From: Fen-1077 sp964462865
GTDB taxonomy: Bacteria; Chloroflexota; Dehalococcoidia; Dehalococcoidales; RBG-16-60-22
NCBI GenBank assembly: GCA_964462865.1
Contig: CAYWZO010000028.1
Location: 1-25,355, forward strand
Direction: 5' to 3'
Length of the DNA: 25,355 bases
The position numbers were made by a program, and so were the translations under genes. Below are positions 1-7,738 of the stretch, piece by piece; the first letter of the stretch is position 1, and each line of letters begins with the position of its first letter. The notes under the pieces were generated by a model, which saw only the letters and a program-made list of their open reading frames with translations, ran no database searches and had not been told where the DNA came from.

Positions 1-69
1 ATCGGCGCCGTGCTGGAGATTGAGCGCACGATTCCTGCCTATGTTGATACCATCATGAACCTGCGCTAG
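1..69 (+). CDS. C-terminus of a probable archaellin (partial)
   Basis: Frame 1 is open from the window edge to TAG at 67-69 and encodes 22 residues: GAVLEIERTIPAYVDTIM plus a few more. Archaellins (ArlA/ArlB filament subunits) commonly end in a beta strand of the form G-x-x-L-x-I-E-x-T-x-P followed by a short hydrophobic tail, and this tail fits. The position directly upstream of ArlF/G-like, ArlJ, ArlH and ArlI genes supports a filament subunit. A GC-rich hairpin follows at 108-134, as expected where an abundant subunit transcript is separated from machinery genes. Only 22 residues are visible, so the call rests on motif resemblance and context. Another surface protein with a similar tail cannot be excluded. 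Confidence 0.55.
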   Translation: MGAVLEIERTIPAYVDTIMNLR

Positions 70-107
70 TTTTCATAAGCCAGTTTAAGTTTGGTTTGGC
101 ATACAGA

Positions 108-134
108 GGGTGGGGGTGTAAATTGCCCCCACCC
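108..134 (+). terminator. GC-rich hairpin after the archaellin-like gene (terminator or mRNA-end structure)
   Basis: A perfect 9-bp stem pairs GGGTGGGGG (108-116) with CCCCCACCC (126-134) around a 9-nt loop. It starts 39 nt after the stop of the archaellin-like gene. No T-tract follows, so it is not a textbook intrinsic terminator. It may attenuate transcription into the machinery genes or protect the 3' end of an abundant filament mRNA. The rest of 70-238 holds no convincing gene or promoter; the only other clear signal is the ribosome binding site of the next gene. Confidence 0.5.
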
Positions 135-227
135 CGACACCCGGGCGTATCAGGGGTGCTACCCGCTTCCAGAAGCTGAGGGAGAGATGTGGATGGTAAC
201 TGTATGTATCTGCTCCAAAGGAATAAT

Positions 228-232
228 GGAGG
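228..232 (+). promoter_or_regulatory. Ribosome binding site deciding a GTG start
   Basis: GGAGG lies 6 nt before GTG at 239. No in-frame ATG is better placed, so the following gene most likely starts at this GTG. Confidence 0.7.
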
Positions 233-238
233 TCTGTT

Positions 239-715
239 GTGGACAAGGCCATAACTACAGCTCTACTCATAATAGCGGGGGTTGTATGTATGATATTTGT
301 CTTTAACAGTGTCTATCCGATGGTCAACCGCTCCAACCAGGCCATGGTCAGCATGGCCGAGCAGGTTGATGAGCGTATGAAAAGCCGGATAAATATTGTT
401 CACGCGGCAAATTCAGCCAACCGCACGTCCGTCTACCTCTGGATAAAAAACGTGGGCACCCAGCGCATCGTTGACGTTGAGGACAGTGACCTTTTCTTCG
501 GTCAGGAAACTGATTTTAACCGCGTCCCTTACAAGGGCGACGCCGAAGGTACCTATCCGCAATGGGTCTACTCACTGGAAAACGATACAGAATGGCAGAC
601 CAGCGCTACCCTGAAGGTGACGATAACATACAGCGGCGACCCGGGTGCGGGTACCTATTATACCAAATTTATCATACCCAACGGAATATCCGATGACTTC
701 TATTTTAGCATGTAA
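239..715 (+). CDS. ArlG/ArlF-like archaellar stator protein (158 aa)
   Basis: The protein has an uncleaved N-terminal hydrophobic helix (about residues 4-27) followed by a beta-rich extracytoplasmic domain, the layout of the archaellum stator proteins ArlF and ArlG. The stretch YLWIKNVGTQRIVDVEDSD followed by LFFG, and the end motif IPNGIS, resemble the V-x-N-x-G core of that family. In archaea ArlG and ArlF form a stator that anchors the rotating filament base to the S-layer. The start is GTG with GGAGG 6 nt upstream. The stop is 12 nt before the next gene, which encodes a related protein. I favour ArlG because of its length and its place first in the set, but F versus G cannot be settled by eye. 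Confidence 0.65.
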   Translation: MDKAITTALLIIAGVVCMIFVFNSVYPMVNRSNQAMVSMAEQVDERMKSRINIVHAANSANRTSVYLWIKNVGTQRIVDVEDSDLFFGQETDFNRVPYKGDAEGTYPQWVYSLENDTEWQTSATLKVTITYSGDPGAGTYYTKFIIPNGISDDFYFSM

Positions 716-727
716 CGGAGTTAAGTC

Positions 728-1243
728 ATGGAGACGGCTATTGTCTCGATAATATGCATCGCCCTGATAGCGTTCGGCGGGATGACAATGTCCCGGGGTT
801 TCATGACGTCCGTAGACACCAGCACCACGGGCCTGGATGCCATCGGCCAGAGAAACGAAACGATAATGAGGACAGAGTTGACTCCCCTGAGCACCAGCCT
901 GCCCTCGGGTAACACTCTGGATATAATCCTGGAGAACAGCGGCCAGACGCGGCTGGCTGATTTTGATAAATGGGATGTCATCGTGCAGTACTACGATGAT
1001 ACCGCTACTTACCACGTCGTCTGGCTCCCCTGCACCGAAGACACTCTGGAAAACAACCAATGGCAGGTAGTATGGATTCATATCGATGGGGTGGACGAGG
1101 TATTTGAACCTAATGTCCTGAATCCAAAGGAGCAGATAAAGATAAGGGCGCAACTAAGTCCCGCGCCGGGGGCCGGCACTACCAACCTGGCGGTAGTGTC
1201 CACTCCCAATGGGATTACGGCCTCAACCTATTTCTTGCCATAG
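728..1243 (+). CDS. ArlF-like stator protein, first copy (171 aa)
   Basis: An N-terminal TM helix (METAIVSIICIALIAFGGM) is followed by a beta-sandwich-like ectodomain with LENSGQTRLADFDKWDVIV, matching the N-x-G-x-x-x-L pattern of ArlF/ArlG proteins, and ends with TPNGITASTYFLP. The next gene is clearly a paralogue: both share STSLPS-x-NTL, ENxGQTxLA, KWDxIVQYYD, EVFEPxxLNPxEQ and TPNGI. The inferred role is an extracytoplasmic stator or cap component anchoring the archaellum-like machine in the cell wall. The start ATG has GGAG 7 nt upstream and lies 12 nt after the previous stop, consistent with co-transcription. Confidence 0.65.
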   Translation: METAIVSIICIALIAFGGMTMSRGFMTSVDTSTTGLDAIGQRNETIMRTELTPLSTSLPSGNTLDIILENSGQTRLADFDKWDVIVQYYDDTATYHVVWLPCTEDTLENNQWQVVWIHIDGVDEVFEPNVLNPKEQIKIRAQLSPAPGAGTTNLAVVSTPNGITASTYFLP

Positions 1244-1253
1244 GTATGATTTA

Positions 1254-1271
1254 CCGGTGAATAAACACCGG
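1254..1271 (+). repeat. Small perfect hairpin between the two ArlF-like genes
   Basis: CCGGTG (1254-1259) pairs with CACCGG (1266-1271) around loop AATAAA, 10 nt after the first ArlF-like stop. It lacks a T-tract. It could tune relative mRNA stability of the two paralogues. The 79-nt spacer also carries a GGAGGA (1274-1279) with no start codon close behind it. Confidence 0.35.
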
Positions 1272-1322
1272 ACAGGAGGAAAGGGTTAAACAATATAAGC
1301 CGAGACTTAAGGAGCCGATGAT

Positions 1323-2408
1323 ATGACGACGACCATCGTCTCCATCATATGTTTAGCCTTAATCGTGGTAGGATGTATGACATTATCTCAAGGAATCCTG
1401 ACCTCGGCAGATGCTGCTGCCCTTAGCGCGCAGCAGTTAAGCATTAGAGAAGGTGAAATGATGAGGACCAGACTTACCGGCATCAGCACCAGCCTGCCCT
1501 CGGCCAACACGTTGCAGGCGGTAATTGAAAACATCGGCCAGACCAAACTGGCCAGTTACGGCAAATGGGACTTTATCGTCCAGTACTACGATGCCGGGGA
1601 TAATTATTATGTCAACTGGTTGCCCTACCATCCGGGCACGCCCGGTGATAACCAGTGGTGCCAAACCGGTCTGTATTATAACGGCCAGCCGGAAGTCTTC
1701 GAGCCGGGGATTCTTAACCCCCAGGAACAGATGGGACTTGAAGCTATCTTAAGTCCAAACGCCGGTTACCGGGCCATCAGTCTGACCATAGCCACACCTA
1801 ACGGTATCTCCCCTACCCTGGTCTGCGGGCCGCCTGTCCTGACAGCGCATACGGAAAACGTTAGCCCCGGTGGCACGGAATTTTACATGCTCAAAGGATG
1901 GACTCCTGCCGACGGCACCGCCGTAACCGCCACCTCCGGCGCCATCAGCACCAACGAGACCGGCCGCTGGCTCCTGTACAATAACACGGATTCATCCCGT
2001 AACGCCACTCATCTGTATCCTTTATCAGGTATTAACCAGATTGCCGCCGCTACTTGGACGGTCCATTACCGGGGCCGGGCCGATGGCTGGGGGTCAGTTA
2101 GTCTGGCCAATGCCTCGCTAAGCATCGATATTATTATCCGGCAGGCCGATGGCTCTGTCCGCGAGACCTTGGCTGCGGACGTCGCCCAGGCCTATTTTTC
2201 GAGTTCCAATAACTGGACGGATATCTCGGCCAGCTATAGCTTCCCCGGATACGCTGTGGTTGATGAAACCGATTATCTGGAGATTGACTATTACGGCAAC
2301 TCCGAAAACGATGGGCCGGACGGCACCAGCTATCTCCGGCTCACGGTGGATGATAGTCTATTACCCGAATCGAGCCAGACCAGAATCGAAGGCCTGGACT
2401 GGTTATAG
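1323..2408 (+). CDS. ArlF-like stator protein with C-terminal beta-domain extension (361 aa)
   Basis: Residues 1-170 parallel the previous gene almost along its whole length: TM helix MTTTIVSIICLALIVVG, STSLPSANTL, ENIGQTKLASYGKWDFIVQ, EVFEPGILNPQEQ, TPNGIS. This indicates tandem duplication. Residues about 172-361 are additional: a Gly/Asn/Thr/Tyr-rich region with alternating hydrophobic strands (TWTVHYRGRADGW, SYLRLTVDDSLLPESS) that looks like a jelly-roll or carbohydrate-binding-like sandwich exposed outside the membrane. I infer a stator subunit fused to an envelope-binding domain, since archaeal ArlF binds the S-layer protein. AAGGAG ends 8 nt before ATG. No cell-wall anchor motif is visible. 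The extension's fold is unconfirmed. Confidence 0.6.
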   Translation: MTTTIVSIICLALIVVGCMTLSQGILTSADAAALSAQQLSIREGEMMRTRLTGISTSLPSANTLQAVIENIGQTKLASYGKWDFIVQYYDAGDNYYVNWLPYHPGTPGDNQWCQTGLYYNGQPEVFEPGILNPQEQMGLEAILSPNAGYRAISLTIATPNGISPTLVCGPPVLTAHTENVSPGGTEFYMLKGWTPADGTAVTATSGAISTNETGRWLLYNNTDSSRNATHLYPLSGINQIAAATWTVHYRGRADGWGSVSLANASLSIDIIIRQADGSVRETLAADVAQAYFSSSNNWTDISASYSFPGYAVVDETDYLEIDYYGNSENDGPDGTSYLRLTVDDSLLPESSQTRIEGLDWL

Positions 2409-2433
2409 CTTTTAAATACGGAAAGGTGAAAGA

Positions 2434-3936
2434 ATGCTGGAAAGGCTGAAAACTCTGCTACCATTTCTGCACGGCAAAGGTAAAGGCCGCAGCAAAGGCC
2501 TGATGAGCTTTGACATGTTTTACCAGCTCTCCTACATGTCGACCATCGCCGCCGCCGGCGTGCCGCGCGACCAGATTTTCCAGCATGCCGCCGAGCTCCA
2601 GTGCTCCTCGGCAGAATATTTTAAGAGAGTCGAGCTGGCCCGCCAGCGCCTGAAATACGACTACGCGCGGGCCTGCCGTGCCGTGGGCGAACCGGCTAAA
2701 GACGCCGAGATTAAAGGTCTGCTCCTCCGCCTGTCCAGTTCACTGATATCCGGTGAGCCCGAGGCTGACTTCCTCACCAGGGAAGCCCACGCCCGGGCGG
2801 AAGACTATGAAAACGAATATAACCGGAATCTGGAAGCGCTCAAAATGTGGACGGATGCCTACGTTTCTCTAATTCTTTCAGCCGTCCTGGTGGTAGTCAT
2901 CGGCATCGTGTCCACCATGATATGGAAAATCGAGACAGGACTAATCATCGGCATGTCTTTTATCTCCGTGTCCACTACCTGTATCGGCGTCTGGCTGATA
3001 TGGCTGGTCTCCCCCAAGGAATCGACGGTCTTAGGCTGGCCGGGCTCCAAGGAACAAAAGCTGGCATCACGGCTCTTTAAACCCGTCCTGCCCGTGGCCG
3101 TTATCTTGGGCGCGGTGTTCCTGATGACCGGGAAAAACCTGGGTATAGCTATGCTCATCGTCGCCGCCATCGTCTTCCCCATCGGCTTCATCATGTCACG
3201 CGATGATAAAAAGGTATTTAAGCGAGATGATGAAGTGGGGACATTCCTGCGTTCTCTCGGCGGTGTCTGCACGGCCCTGGGCACCACGGTGAACTCCGCC
3301 CTGGGCAGGCTGGACCTGGATGCGATAAACGTCTTGAGAAGCTCGGTAAAAAATCTGCATACCAGGCTTACCGCCGGCATTAAGCCGAGACTCTCCTGGC
3401 GCAAATTTATTGAGGAGACCGGCAGCGAGCTGGCTAACCGCAGTGTGGGCATGTTTTACGACGCTATCGAGGTGGGCGGCTCGGCCGGCCAGGCCGGCCA
3501 GCATGCGGCCGCTTATGCCAACCGGATAGCCTTGCTCCGGGCCAAGCGCCGGACTATTTCCGGTCCTTTCCGCTGGCTTTCCGTGACCATGCACGCGGCC
3601 GTGGTCATCATCCTGGTCTTTATTACCGAGGTTATCGTGGCCTTCGGCGGCATGGTCAGTACTGCCCAGGAATCCATGCCGACGATATCCGGGGCCCCCT
3701 CGCTAAGCTCCTTCTCCAGTTTTAACATTTCCGGCCTGGAGCTCATGCACCACATGGTGCTGCCGCTGGTGCTGATATTCACGGTAGCCAACGCCGTCGT
3801 GCCGGCCCTGGCGGAAGGCGGTAGCAAAATGAAGATTTTCAGCAACCTGGGAATTACAGCCCTGATTTCCGGTGCGGCTCTGATAGTACTGCCGGCACTG
3901 GCTAGTGCATTATTCGCATCCGTATCCAAGTTTTAA
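2434..3936 (+). CDS. arlJ: ArlJ, archaellum polytopic membrane platform protein
   Basis: The 500-aa protein has two cytoplasmic helical T2SSF (GspF-like) domains, about residues 25-140 and 265-380, separated by a membrane block (about 140-165, 167-192, 214-230, 232-252). Further TM segments lie near the C-terminus (MHAAVVIILVFITEVIVAF, MVLPLVLIFTVANAVVPAL and a final hydrophobic helix). This seven-TM layout with the duplicated domain and a long central loop is that of ArlJ/TadC-like platforms rather than bacterial PilC, which is about 400 aa with three TM segments. ArlJ is the inner-membrane hub on which ArlI works to assemble and rotate the filament. A separate PilC is encoded at 18874, so this platform belongs to the archaellum-like system. 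AAAGGTGA precedes the ATG. Confidence 0.85.
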   Translation: MLERLKTLLPFLHGKGKGRSKGLMSFDMFYQLSYMSTIAAAGVPRDQIFQHAAELQCSSAEYFKRVELARQRLKYDYARACRAVGEPAKDAEIKGLLLRLSSSLISGEPEADFLTREAHARAEDYENEYNRNLEALKMWTDAYVSLILSAVLVVVIGIVSTMIWKIETGLIIGMSFISVSTTCIGVWLIWLVSPKESTVLGWPGSKEQKLASRLFKPVLPVAVILGAVFLMTGKNLGIAMLIVAAIVFPIGFIMSRDDKKVFKRDDEVGTFLRSLGGVCTALGTTVNSALGRLDLDAINVLRSSVKNLHTRLTAGIKPRLSWRKFIEETGSELANRSVGMFYDAIEVGGSAGQAGQHAAAYANRIALLRAKRRTISGPFRWLSVTMHAAVVIILVFITEVIVAFGGMVSTAQESMPTISGAPSLSSFSSFNISGLELMHHMVLPLVLIFTVANAVVPALAEGGSKMKIFSNLGITALISGAALIVLPALASALFASVSKF

Positions 3937-3945
3937 GGAGGTACC

Positions 3946-4119
3946 ATGGACAAAGAAACTAATCTGGACGCTATTAATACAGAATTTCAGTCGGTTAAAG
4001 ACGAATTGAAAGAGATACTCCTGGATATCCGTGTTCATTTGATGGAAGCCCAGAGTCCGATACCGAACGACCTGGAAAAAGAGCAACTCAAGGAGGAGCT
4101 CAAGACACGAAGGGGGTAA
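3946..4119 (+). CDS. Small ArlC-like coiled-coil protein (57 aa)
   Basis: This short gene has a strong AAGGAGG (3935-3941) that overlaps the arlJ stop and lies 4 nt before ATG. It runs to TAA at 4117-4119, 6 nt before the next gene. Its sequence (LDAINTEFQSVKDELKEIL, then LDIRVHLMEAQSPIPND) aligns without gaps to the N-terminus of the downstream ArlC/D/E-like protein (LDTLQEEIKLMKGELKQSL, then ATVRDYLLNMELPSSEI). It is therefore a paralogous helical module rather than random sequence. In archaea, ArlC, ArlD and ArlE are soluble helical proteins forming the cytoplasmic ring or switch adaptor. Here the small module may pair with its longer relative. The gene is short but well supported by RBS, spacing and homology to its neighbour. 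Confidence 0.75.
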   Translation: MDKETNLDAINTEFQSVKDELKEILLDIRVHLMEAQSPIPNDLEKEQLKEELKTRRG

Positions 4120-4125
4120 TGATAT

Positions 4126-5115
4126 ATGGCTGAAGATAAAAGACTCGACACTCTTCAAGAAGAAATCAAGCTGATGAAGGGCGAGCTGAAACAATCGCTG
4201 GCCACCGTCAGGGATTACCTGCTGAATATGGAATTACCATCTTCCGAGATATCCTCGCTCCTTTCCGAACTTGGCGATGAAAGCCAAAAGGTAACCATGC
4301 AGGGCAACCTGGGAACGCCTCAAGAGGAGCCGCCCAAGGAACCGGAAAATGAGCTGACGGAAACCGAGGAGTCATTCGAAGACGAAACAGTCCCTGAAGG
4401 TGACGACCTGCTCGACCTGGAAGAACCCGAAGATTCGGAAGAGGGAGAAACCGGGACGGAACCTGAAGACAGCCTCACCGGTGAGGATGGAGAACTGCCC
4501 CTGGGAGAAGAACTACCCGGTCCGGAAGATGTACTAACCGCTCCAGAAGAGGCCGACGAAGATGAACCGGACGAGCCCCTGCTGCCTGAACCGGAGATGT
4601 CCGAGGAGGAGGAACAACCCATGCAGGAGGAACAGCCCATGGAATACGATAAAATGCTTGACGAAGTGAGCCTTTCCGTGCCGAAGGTGAATATGCTCGC
4701 CAACCTGATTAACTGGGTCGCCAGGGCGAATAAAGAGATAGGCCGCGACCAGATAGCCACTTTCCTGGAGGTCTACGGCATCAGCGGACACCTGTCTCCG
4801 GAACTGAAAGAGGTCATCTTGCACCTTTCAGAAATCACGGAACATGAACCGGAAATCGCCACCAGCACCGAGATATGGGCCCAGTCGATGCTGTTGCTGC
4901 ACGGCATTCTCACCGGCGGCGATGCCCCGCTCCACCCCGTCATGATGTCTTGGAATAACGAGGAAAAGCTGTCAACCGATGAAGAGATAATTGAGGTCGA
5001 TAAATCCAAAGACAAGTCACTTAAGCTCAAGCTGGTACTTCCAGATGATGACGGCGAGGACAAAGAGTTCTGTATTAACCTCACTCCGGAGGCGGACGGC
5101 AGCAACAGCAAATAA
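4126..5115 (+). CDS. ArlC/D/E-like archaellum cytosolic adaptor (329 aa)
   Basis: There are three parts. An N-terminal helical coiled-coil (1-50) resembles the preceding 57-aa protein. A very acidic Glu/Asp/Pro-rich linker covers about residues 66-170. A C-terminal ArlD/E-type domain covers about 178-275, with VNMLANLINWVARANKEIG, FLEVYGISGHLSPELKEVI and WAQSMLLLHGILTGGDAPLH. The ArlD/ArlE domain is recognised by a helical W-x-x-x-A, I-G, L-x-x-Y, G-x-I/L-S-x-E-L pattern. In archaea ArlCDE forms a cytoplasmic ring around ArlH/ArlI and receives signals through CheF/CheY. The position just before arlH fits. A short polar tail follows (about 276-329). No CheF candidate is in the window, so the switch input here may be different. 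GGGGG lies about 9 nt before the ATG. Confidence 0.75.
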   Translation: MAEDKRLDTLQEEIKLMKGELKQSLATVRDYLLNMELPSSEISSLLSELGDESQKVTMQGNLGTPQEEPPKEPENELTETEESFEDETVPEGDDLLDLEEPEDSEEGETGTEPEDSLTGEDGELPLGEELPGPEDVLTAPEEADEDEPDEPLLPEPEMSEEEEQPMQEEQPMEYDKMLDEVSLSVPKVNMLANLINWVARANKEIGRDQIATFLEVYGISGHLSPELKEVILHLSEITEHEPEIATSTEIWAQSMLLLHGILTGGDAPLHPVMMSWNNEEKLSTDEEIIEVDKSKDKSLKLKLVLPDDDGEDKEFCINLTPEADGSNSK

Positions 5116-5144
5116 AGCTCCCCGAAAGAGAGAGGTGGTGAATC

Positions 5145-5858
5145 ATGTCACCCGAAAAAAAGAAGGAATTTATTGTTACCCGCGTATCCGAGGTGGATGA
5201 AAAACTGGGCGGCGGCATCCCGCTGGGTTCTTTATGCCTGGTAGAAGGGCATTCCGATGCCGGCAAAAGCGTCCTGTGCCAGCATTTGACCAACGGTACG
5301 CTGATAACCGGTGAAATATCGGTCGCCTACTATACGACCGAGAATAATGTGCGCAGCCTGATAAGCCAGATGGATTCGCTGGCGATGAATGTCATGGAAC
5401 ATTTCCTGGCCGACCGCCTGCGGATTTTCCCCTTGAGCTTCCGCCACGGCATGCAGGGAGGCCAGAAACCTTTTCATGTTTTAACGCTTCATTTTTCCCG
5501 GCTGCCGCAGGAATTTAAATTAATTATCATAGATTCCATTACACTACTGGTGGCGCATAGCAACCCCGTGGCGATTATCGACTTCTTTTCCCGTTGCAAA
5601 GGCCTGTGCGATGACGGCCGCACCATAATCCTGGTGGCCCACTCTTATGCCTTTGAAGAAGACCTGCTTTCCCGCACCCGGTCATTATGCGATGCGCGTT
5701 TCCGGCTCCGTCTGGAACAGGTCGGTGACAGCATGATTAAACTTATGGAGGTCCTTAAAGTACGCGGGGCCGAACGTCCCACCGGGGATGTCGTCAGCTT
5801 CAATATTGAACCCAAGCTCGGCATGCGCATTATTCCTCTAGCCAAGGCCAGAGTCTAG
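5145..5858 (+). CDS. arlH: ArlH, RecA/KaiC-like ATPase of the archaellum motor
   Basis: The 237-aa length is typical for ArlH. The Walker A motif GHSDAGKS is at residues 35-42. The Walker B strand LIIIDSIT carries Asp130. Additional RecA-fold signatures are VTRVSEVDEKLGGGIPLGSL at the N-terminus and the strand ILVAHS after the DDGRT turn. In archaea ArlH binds ArlI and ArlJ, stays largely ATP-bound, and acts as a regulator or scaffold of the motor; autophosphorylation controls its ring formation. It lies 29 nt after the ArlCDE-like gene, with GAGAGGTGG upstream, and 8 nt before arlI, the canonical H-I order. A KaiC-like stand-alone ATPase is excluded by length and context. Confidence 0.88.
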   Translation: MSPEKKKEFIVTRVSEVDEKLGGGIPLGSLCLVEGHSDAGKSVLCQHLTNGTLITGEISVAYYTTENNVRSLISQMDSLAMNVMEHFLADRLRIFPLSFRHGMQGGQKPFHVLTLHFSRLPQEFKLIIIDSITLLVAHSNPVAIIDFFSRCKGLCDDGRTIILVAHSYAFEEDLLSRTRSLCDARFRLRLEQVGDSMIKLMEVLKVRGAERPTGDVVSFNIEPKLGMRIIPLAKARV

Positions 5859-5866
5859 GAGCCTGA

Positions 5867-7702
5867 ATGCTTAAGCTGCCGTTTGAAATCAAGCCCTGTC
5901 CCGGAGAGTGCGGGAAGGAATGCGGGGCCGCCATGGAGAAATGCCCGCTATTCCCGAATCTCCCTCCCGATTTTCAGCAGGCCTGCAAGGAGAGTCCGCA
6001 CCTCCTCCAGTACCTGCGCATGCTCCCCATAGAAAAAATCGGTATCCCGCAGTTTTTTGAAAAAGTGACAAGGGCCCAGAAAGGGAACAAAAATCCCAAT
6101 CTTATTTATAAGGTGGGCGGCGGCGTATTCGTTCACGTGCTGGCAAACCGCGAAGACATCAGGAACAACTATATCGCCGTGGAACCCAGCCTGATTAACG
6201 CCCAGGACGCCACACTGGACGAAATAGAACTGCGCCTGGCCGACCATGTTGAAGAGCTCGAAGGCGTGGCCGACGCCTCGAAGCGCTTCGAGATTATTAT
6301 GAACATCGTTGACCGGCTGGTCACGGTCAACGGGCATCAAAGCGCAGCGCCCGTCGAAGATAAAAAAAAAGACGACAAAGCCCCGGATAAAAGCGATAGC
6401 GCTAAAGACAAAACTAAAGGTGACGGTGATAACGGTAAAAAAGGCGGCAAACCGCTTTTCCTTAAGACCGGCGGAAGCACGAAAGGGAAGATACATATAT
6501 CTAAATTCCAGTACACCAGCCTCCGCTACCTGCTCCGGCGCAAGCTGGAAGGGATGGGAGCGCTTGACCCTATGATACTCGACCCGAACATCGAAGACAT
6601 ATCATGTTCCGGAGTCGGTAATATCTTCGTGGAGCACAAGATTTTCGGCAGCCTCAGGTCCAGCATCGGGTTTGATACCAACGAAGTCCTTGACAAATTC
6701 GTCATCGAGCTGGCCGAGGGCATCAAGCACCCGGTGACCTTCCGCGAACCGGTCGTCGACGCTACCCTGCCAGACGGCTCCCGTATCAATATCGTCTACG
6801 GAACCGACGTTTCTAAAAGAGGCAGTAACTTCTCCATCAGGAAATTCAGCGATACGCCGTTGAGCATACTGGAGCTTATCCAGTTCGGCGCTCTTAACTA
6901 CGATATGGCGGCCTATCTTTCTATTATTCTCCAGGAAGGTATGAACGCCTGGGTGTCCGGAGAAACCGCCTCCGGTAAAACAACGCTGATGAATGCCCTC
7001 ACCACCTTCATCCCGCCCGAGGCCAAGATTGTCAGCATCGAGGACACGCCTGAAGTCCAGGTGCCCCATCATAACTGGATACGCGGCTGCACACGCGGCT
7101 CCGGCAAGTCGGGCGAATCCTCGGAGGTATCCATGTTCGACCTGCTCAAGGCCGCCTTGCGGCAAAGACCGAACCTTATCATCGTCGGCGAAATCCGTGG
7201 TGCCGAGGGCGCCATCGCCTTCCAGGCCATGCAGACCGGCCACGCGACGATGAGCACCTTCCACGCGGCCTCCGTCTCCAAGCTCATCCAGCGTGTCACC
7301 GGCAACCCCATCAACGTGCCCAAGACATATGTGGATAATCTTAATGTCGTCATCATCTGCCAGCAGGTGCGTCTGGCCAAAGGCGGGCTGGCCAGGCGAC
7401 TGACCAGTATCAACGAAATCGTCAACTATGATTCGGTGGCCGATTCTTTCTCCTTCATCGAGGTATTCAACTGGAACCCGGTGGACGATACCTTCCAGTT
7501 TCGCGGGTTCCAGAACTCTTACCTGCTGGAGAATAAAATCGCCCCCCGGCGCGGCCTGCCGGAGGAAAAAAGGAGACAGATATACAAGTTATTAAAGCAA
7601 AGGTCAGATGTCCTGCGGCGCATTCACGAGCAGGGCAAGACCGATTTCTATGAAGTCTATGCCATTCTCGCCAAGGCTTACAGAGAGGGGTTGTTCTGTT
7701 AA
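5867..7702 (+). CDS. arlI: ArlI, archaellum motor/assembly ATPase
   Basis: The 611-aa secretion ATPase belongs to the VirB11/ArlI branch. Its catalytic part (about 205-611) has the linker-domain signature DPMILDPNIEDISCSGVGN, Walker A GETASGKT (365-372), the Asp box IVSIEDTPEVQVPH, Walker B LIIVGEIRG with Glu442, and the His box GHATMSTFHAASVSKLIQRV. The protein hydrolyses ATP at the ArlJ platform to drive assembly and rotation. Two N-terminal oddities stand out. Residues 11-40 contain five cysteines (C11, C15, C19, C26, C40). A Lys/Asp-rich, probably disordered linker at about 165-200 separates the N-terminal region from the ATPase. The bacterial PilB at 17155 is clearly different (MshEN plus zinc Cys pairs). 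The start follows TAGGAG overlapping the arlH stop. Confidence 0.9.
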   Translation: MLKLPFEIKPCPGECGKECGAAMEKCPLFPNLPPDFQQACKESPHLLQYLRMLPIEKIGIPQFFEKVTRAQKGNKNPNLIYKVGGGVFVHVLANREDIRNNYIAVEPSLINAQDATLDEIELRLADHVEELEGVADASKRFEIIMNIVDRLVTVNGHQSAAPVEDKKKDDKAPDKSDSAKDKTKGDGDNGKKGGKPLFLKTGGSTKGKIHISKFQYTSLRYLLRRKLEGMGALDPMILDPNIEDISCSGVGNIFVEHKIFGSLRSSIGFDTNEVLDKFVIELAEGIKHPVTFREPVVDATLPDGSRINIVYGTDVSKRGSNFSIRKFSDTPLSILELIQFGALNYDMAAYLSIILQEGMNAWVSGETASGKTTLMNALTTFIPPEAKIVSIEDTPEVQVPHHNWIRGCTRGSGKSGESSEVSMFDLLKAALRQRPNLIIVGEIRGAEGAIAFQAMQTGHATMSTFHAASVSKLIQRVTGNPINVPKTYVDNLNVVIICQQVRLAKGGLARRLTSINEIVNYDSVADSFSFIEVFNWNPVDDTFQFRGFQNSYLLENKIAPRRGLPEEKRRQIYKLLKQRSDVLRRIHEQGKTDFYEVYAILAKAYREGLFC

Positions 7703-7738
7703 CCAGCCCATCATCGCGGGCGGTAAAGGAGGTCCGAA

